Positions 58,621 through 64,000 of a DNA stretch of 64,000 bases are shown in pieces. The notes below the pieces were generated by a model that was given only the letters and a program-made list of their open reading frames with translations, ran no database searches and was not told the origin of the DNA. The translations under genes were made by a program, and so were the position numbers. The stretch is from contig NC_030851.1 of NCBI RefSeq assembly GCF_000208745.1, forward strand, positions 32,574,281 through 32,638,280, given 5' to 3'. Numbering within the stretch: the stretch's first letter is position 1; every line of letters begins with the position of its first letter. This DNA is from Theobroma cacao. Its lineage: Eukaryota; Streptophyta; Magnoliopsida; Malvales; Malvaceae.

Positions 58621-60970
58621 TACGGAAATACTGCTACTATCGGGCTTTGGGTTGGACTTAGGGACCAGACCAGATTTCTTCTTTAGGCACATTATTACGG
58701 AGAACTTACCAAACGTACACTACTGTCCCTCATTCTTCATTCTTTTGCATCGTTTTTAAATTTCTTTAAAAGGTGTGTCAGCTTGAAATGCATCTTTCAA
58801 AATTTTACCAAATTTAATTCTGTGCCAACGTTTGTGATACACATTATTGTATATATTTATTGTTGGTTCCGGGGGGCATGGAAATAAATTCATAGAAAGA
58901 ATAATAAATATTTATAAAGTAGCCTGGAAAAATTAATCATAATTCTATGGTAAGTAGTAAAGACAGATTTAACTATTTGACAAAGAATTATACCAACACA
59001 AGAAAAAGCAATAATAGGTAGAATTGTTGGCCAGTGCCTCTATCTTATCTCAATATTATTTTTATTTCCATGGAAAAACACCGAAACGGGCAGCTTATGG
59101 TTTAATGGGCCTCCATCTATGTGTCCAATTCCAATTATTCTCGGGCCCAGCTGTTCAATTAGTCCCTCAACTCTCGAGAATTCAGGCCCAATAAGTTGTC
59201 GTCTCCTCTTTCTCTTCCAATTGCACAATCAAAGTCGTGTATTTTATGTTTATTATTCTTGATTACGGTCCTTTCTAATTTTCTTTTCCTTTTAGTTTGT
59301 TTATTCCACATTCTTCTTTATGATTATCTGGAATTGTTTGACATATCCAAATAATAATTTTTGGAGTTTTCCCAACAATTGGTGGAGCCTATATTAAATT
59401 ATTTCTCACCCTAAAATTTTATTGAAAAAATGTTATTACAAACTTCCTTGAGAGAATTTTGAACAATCATTACGTTATATTGCTTATTATCAGTTTTACT
59501 AATTAATTAATTTAAGTAACAAAATAAAAATTTTATTAATTTTAGTTATTAGCAACATAAATAAATAAAAAAATGTTTAAAATTATACCTCACAAATAAA
59601 TTATTCTTGAGACCTATCATATGAAAATTTCGAGCAATCACACCATCTCTGTCACACTCAAAACCCATAACTTATTTTATAGTTCCAAGTGTGAACATCT
59701 TAGCAGATCATAACTTATTCCAAATTAAATGCCTTAATTGTATCAACTTATTCCAAATTAGCATTTTATTGCTAAAAGATATATTCATACATTCACAAGA
59801 GTTTATACATTGTTCCCAACTAACAAAAGCTTAAATTTCGAAGTTCCATGAATTATTCCAAATTGCTAAGGAAAATCTTTTCTAAATCTAATGTTGCTTT
59901 TTCGCAAACCCTTGTTATATACTCAAACTTGCATCCAAACCAATCTGAAGCTTAATTTGAAAAAAAAAAACAAATTTAGTGAGCCACAAATCTCAACAAG
60001 TAAACTAGTTATAGTTAAGGAAATGACACCTAGATACCATAAGCAAAAGCAAAAAGGACCAAATTGGGGCATTTTGAAGTACTATAGAATATGGTATTTT
60101 GAAAGTTCTAAATCGAATGATTCAAAGAGTCTTAGAAGCATAGCTTTTAATGTATGAAATCATAACCTTAAAATAGATATAGGATGCAAAATACATATAT
60201 TTCAAATATCAACAATATTTGGAACAAATATTGGTAGCTCATATTCTCAGTAGTTTAGAAATAGATCTCAAAGTGTTTTCTTTTTCATATGCAAGCTCAA
60301 ATACAATTTCTAATGGTTTATATAAAAACAGATTTTTATACGGATAAATCTTACTATACTAGTAATCACAAGTGATTTTTGAATTCAAAAGGAGTCCTCC
60401 ACAAGGTATTACTATAAGAAGCTTACCTTACGAATCCTCTTTCGTGTACACATCGATTTCTTCATTCTCATTGTTGTGGAGTAGCTATTAGAATCCTCCA
60501 CAAGGTATTACACATTCCAAAACACTTTGGCCTTGATGGTGCCTCACGAATGAAGAGAATGAGAAAAAGAGAGAAAAGAGTTTTTAGTTTTTCTGGCTTA
60601 CAGAACAACTCACGTTCTATCTTGATTGTGTGAAAAAATTAGTATGTTTGTTCACTAGTTATAAACGTGTTAGGCATATAGAGATAGGATATTTATTTTC
60701 AATTTAAACAAATTAAATTTAAATGTAATTAATCCTTATTTAAATTTAAAAAAATTATATTTAAATATAATGGATTATTACATAGATAATCCTTATTTAA
60801 ATTTAATCAAATTAAATTTAAATTTATATCCTATCCTAAACATTTTTCAATTATTCAATTAAGAAATATTATCACAATATTCAACATTAATTAATTAAAT
60901 ATTTGTTAATTATTCACAAATAATTAACAAAGTGGCATACCATATGGACGCAAGACATTTAAATGCAACA
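58621..60970. other. Intergenic stretch, no supported gene
   Basis: There are short frames only (for example minus 59228-59040, basic, without a domain I know). Local repeats are TCCTCCACAAGGTATTA twice (60396 and 60493) and a duplicated TCCTTATTTAAATTTAA phrase (60727-60810). The part around 60380-60660 has a leader-like look (CT-rich, with TATAAACGTG near 60660 on the plus strand) and may be an LTR remnant. Confidence 0.45.
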
Positions 60971-63820
60971 ATAGTGATAGCTTCGAGCAATGGAGAGGGA
61001 TGGACATCAAAGAGATAGGAATGGTGAATTTTGCAAAAGAAAATAAAAGGAAAAAATTAAAGAAAGGATAAAAGAAAAAAATAGTAACTAAATGATTAGT
61101 AGGACATAAGAAACCGACAAGGATTCTAATGTCATTGCCACATCGACATTTTGTCTTTCAACTCTGACAGAGCAATCAAATTTAAAACAATTAGATAGTT
61201 TAGTGACTCGAATGGTACAAATTGAAGTTTGATGACTCAAGATGATTATTGGGAGCAAACATGTTCCTTAACTAAAGGTTATCCAATTTGTATACTTAGT
61301 CTTGACCTTCGATGCCGGAAGATGGTTTCTTATAATTATTAATGAAGTAAAATGCTATTATCATGCAACTTACCAATATGAAAATAGTAGAAATGGAAGA
61401 TTTAAGGTTTTTATAAATTTATAACTTGAAGCCAATTGGATGACAGATATTATGAGAATGGAATCGGATAACACTAACTGTAAACACTTTTCAAAAGTAA
61501 ATTGAAAACAAGTTGCACATGTCTTTTTCTGACCATAATGGATTGCCAACTTTTAATTTATAATCGTAAATAAAGCAGTGATACTGCTAAAGATACAAAG
61601 GATAACATCTTGCAATATGTTGAGAAAATATCACAGAAGAAAGGAAAATCTTAATAAGTCAACATAACATATGATACCAATAATTGTTCGATATCAAATA
61701 GCTATCAAGCATTTATTATAAAAGAAATGTTAAAAATTTTAAAGTAAATAGTTACATGTTATAAATGAGTATCAAAATAGGTTTAAATATCATATCCAAT
61801 GCAAAACAACATCACTTTGAATAGAAAATGTAATTTGTATAGTAAATGTTTGAAAAAGAGTAAAAACAAATATGAATGAGGGGAAAGGAAATAACTCCCT
61901 TGCATCAAAAGGAGGGGAAAGGCAATTGCGATAGTTAAAGTGTCAATAAGGATCGAAGATAGACTTATAATTAAGAAAGAAAATGGCATAGTAGTGAGAG
62001 CTTCGAGCAATGGAGAAGGAGCAATATCAAAGAGATAGAAATGGTGAATATTGTGAAAGAAAATAAAAGGAAAAATTGAAAGAAAGGATAAAAGCATAAA
62101 AATAGAAAATAAGTGGTTAGTAGGACATAGTAAGCTAACAAGGATGCTAATGTTGCTGCCACATTAGCATTTCATTTCTTAAATTTAATAGAGTGATCAA
62201 ATTTAAAACAATTAGATAGTTTGATGACTCGAATGGTACAAATTGAAGTTTGATGATTTAAGATGATCATCGAGAGCAGACATGTTCCTTGACTAAAGGT
62301 TATCCAACTTGTATACTTAGTCTCGACCTTTGATGCAGAAATATGATTTCTTACAATTATTAATGAAGTAAATGTTGTTACCATGCTACTTACCATTATG
62401 AAAATAGTAGAAATAGAAGATTTAAGCTTTTTATAAATTTAAAACTTAAAGCCAATTGGATGATAGATATTATGAGAAGGGCATTGAATAACATTAACTA
62501 TAAACACTTTTCAAAAGTAAATTGAACACAAGTCCCACATGTCATTTTCTAATCATAATGGATTGCCAACTTCAAATTTGTAATCCCAAACAGGGCAGTG
62601 ATACTCTTAAAGATACAAAGGATAGCATCTTTTAATATGTTGAGAAAATATCACAAAAGAAAACAATATCTTAATAAGTCAACATAACATATGATACCAA
62701 TAATTGCTCTATATCAAATAGTTGTCAGGTATTTATTATAAAAGAAATGTTAAAAATTTTAAAGAAAGATAGTTAAATGCTATAAATAAGTATCAAAATA
62801 GGTTTAAATGTCATATCCAACGCAAAACAACACCACTTTGAATAGAAAATGTAATTTGTATAGTAAATGTCTAAATAAGAGTAAAACCAAATATGAAGGA
62901 GGGGAAGAGAAATAACTCTTTTGCATGAAAAGGAGGGGAAGGGCAATTGTGACGATAAAAGTGTCAACAAGGATGGAAAAGAGACATAAAATTGAGAGAG
63001 AAAACGACATAGTAGTGAGAGCTTCAAGCATTGGAGAGGGAGGGATATCAAAGAGATAGAAATGGTGAATATTGTAAAAAAAATAAAAGAAAAAATTAAA
63101 AGAAAGGATAAAAGCATAAAAAATAGAAAATAAGTAGTTACTAGGACATAGTAAGCCGATACGGATGCTAATGTCGCTGCCACATCAACATTTCGTCTCT
63201 CAAATTTAACAGAGCGACCAAATTTAAAACAATTAGATAGTTTGATAACTTGAATGGTACAAATTGAAGTTTGATGACTCAAGATAATCATTGGGAGAAG
63301 ACATGTTCCTTGACTAAAAGTTATCCAATTTGTATATTTAGTCTCATCCTTCAATGTAGAAACATGGTTTCTCACAATTATTAATGAAGTAAAATGTTGT
63401 TATCGTGCGACTTACCAATATGGAAATAGTAGAAATGAAAGATTTAAGATTTTTATAAATTTATAACTTAAAGCCAATTGGATGACAGATATTATGAGAA
63501 AGGCATTGGATAACACTAACCCTAAACATTTTTCAAAAGTAAATTGAATGCAAGTAACACATGTCATTTTTTGACTATAATGGATTACCAACTTCAAATT
63601 TATAATTGCAAACACAACAATTATACTCCTAAAGATATAGGCCATGATACGAGTAACAAATGCAATTTGAATAGTAAATGTTTGAATATGAGTAAAAACA
63701 TAAGTCACGGTAAGAGTACTAAGACAATCCTTGTAAAAGTTCTTTTAAATCAAAAGTTGTCCTCTTTTATACACATTGTAAATCATTAGTCAAACAAATA
63801 TGAGGAAGGGGAAGGGAAAT
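60971..63820. repeat. Tandem array of a ~1.02-kb unit, 2.8 copies
   Basis: Three units start near 60971, 61991 and 63011. The landmark GAGAGCTTCGAGCAATGGAGA recurs at about 60981, 62001 and 63022 (spacing 1020 and 1021 bp). All landmarks in between recur in order (GTTTGATGACTC, TGGATTGCCAAC, AATGTAATTTGTATAG). Copies are roughly 85-90% alike by eye. The third lacks about 200 bp after its TGGATTACCAAC block and ends near 63820. Hydrophobic minus-strand frames (for example 61783-62097 and 62773-63375) arise because the plus strand is purine-rich; they differ between copies and are not genes. Confidence 0.9.
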
Positions 63821-63884
63821 AAATTAAATAGACAATAGAGTAAAAGTTAGAAAAATCTAGCTTGGACTTAGTTCAAATCTATCC

Positions 63885-63935
63885 AAAGTTAATATATATA
63901 ATTATATATATATATTATATATATATATAAAATTA
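63885..63935. repeat. (TA)n-rich tract
   Basis: Several short TA dinucleotide runs (TATATATATA) are broken by AATTA and TTA. Confidence 0.9.
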
Positions 63936-64000
63936 ATGATATAACTTATATGTTATAATGTTTTATATCAAAGTTTGTATAAATAATAACTAATTATAAA

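Noticed and set aside
61783..63375. Hydrophobic, membrane-protein-like frames in the 1.02-kb array
   Set aside because: They change length and frame between copies and follow from purine-rich plus-strand DNA; not conserved as proteins.
1..64000. CRISPR arrays, tRNA or rRNA genes, organelle insertions
   Set aside because: None seen; tandem repeats present lack spacer structure, and no tRNA-like cloverleaf or rRNA sequence was recognised by eye.

Overview
This is nuclear DNA from a flowering plant, almost certainly a eudicot: AT-rich, with short GT-AG introns, plant-specific gene families (cysteine-rich receptor-like kinases and a plastid MenG methyltransferase) and plant transposon types (Copia, Gypsy-like LTRs, L1-type LINE, hAT and Mutator-like pieces). 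I cannot name the species.

Layout. 1-2.6 kb: a broken DUF1985-type transposon gene and three tandem-repeat arrays sharing one core word. 2.6-6.9 kb: non-coding, with a hAT transposase relic near 4.3-4.95 kb. 6.98-23.64 kb holds the only three intact genes: an eight-exon chloroplast phylloquinone methyltransferase (MENG type, +), a seven-exon CRK2-like receptor kinase (-) and a seven-exon CRK3-like receptor kinase (+). The two kinases are head to head, about 8 kb apart, with identical lengths for exons 2-5, so they are an old duplicate pair. The spacer holds a possible 5' UTR intron of CRK2, AT-rich repeats, an LTR fragment and a near-palindromic foldback element of about 0.95 kb just upstream of CRK3.

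26-36 kb is retrotransposon debris: a Copia element with many stop codons, a probable minus-strand LTR, and a long (about 4.2 kb) plus-strand LTR with a 783-base assembly gap inside an internal duplication. 38.0-51.9 kb is one minus-strand LINE of about 6.8 kb split by three solo LTRs (38.39-39.83, 41.37-44.39 and 47.17-49.82 kb); two have exact 5-bp target duplications and TG...CA ends. Diverged direct repeats flank it. 54.40-56.88 kb is a Mutator-like foldback element with a 10-bp target duplication and four copies of a perfect G-box palindrome. 60.97-63.82 kb is a tandem array of a 1.02-kb unit.

The genes do not form a pathway: MENG acts in plastid phylloquinone synthesis and the kinases in plasma-membrane/apoplast signalling. 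I found no tRNA, rRNA or CRISPR array and no convincing new multigene system. The most unusual material is structural: the G-box foldback element, the LINE/solo-LTR nest, the foldback element beside CRK3, and the shared-core minisatellites.
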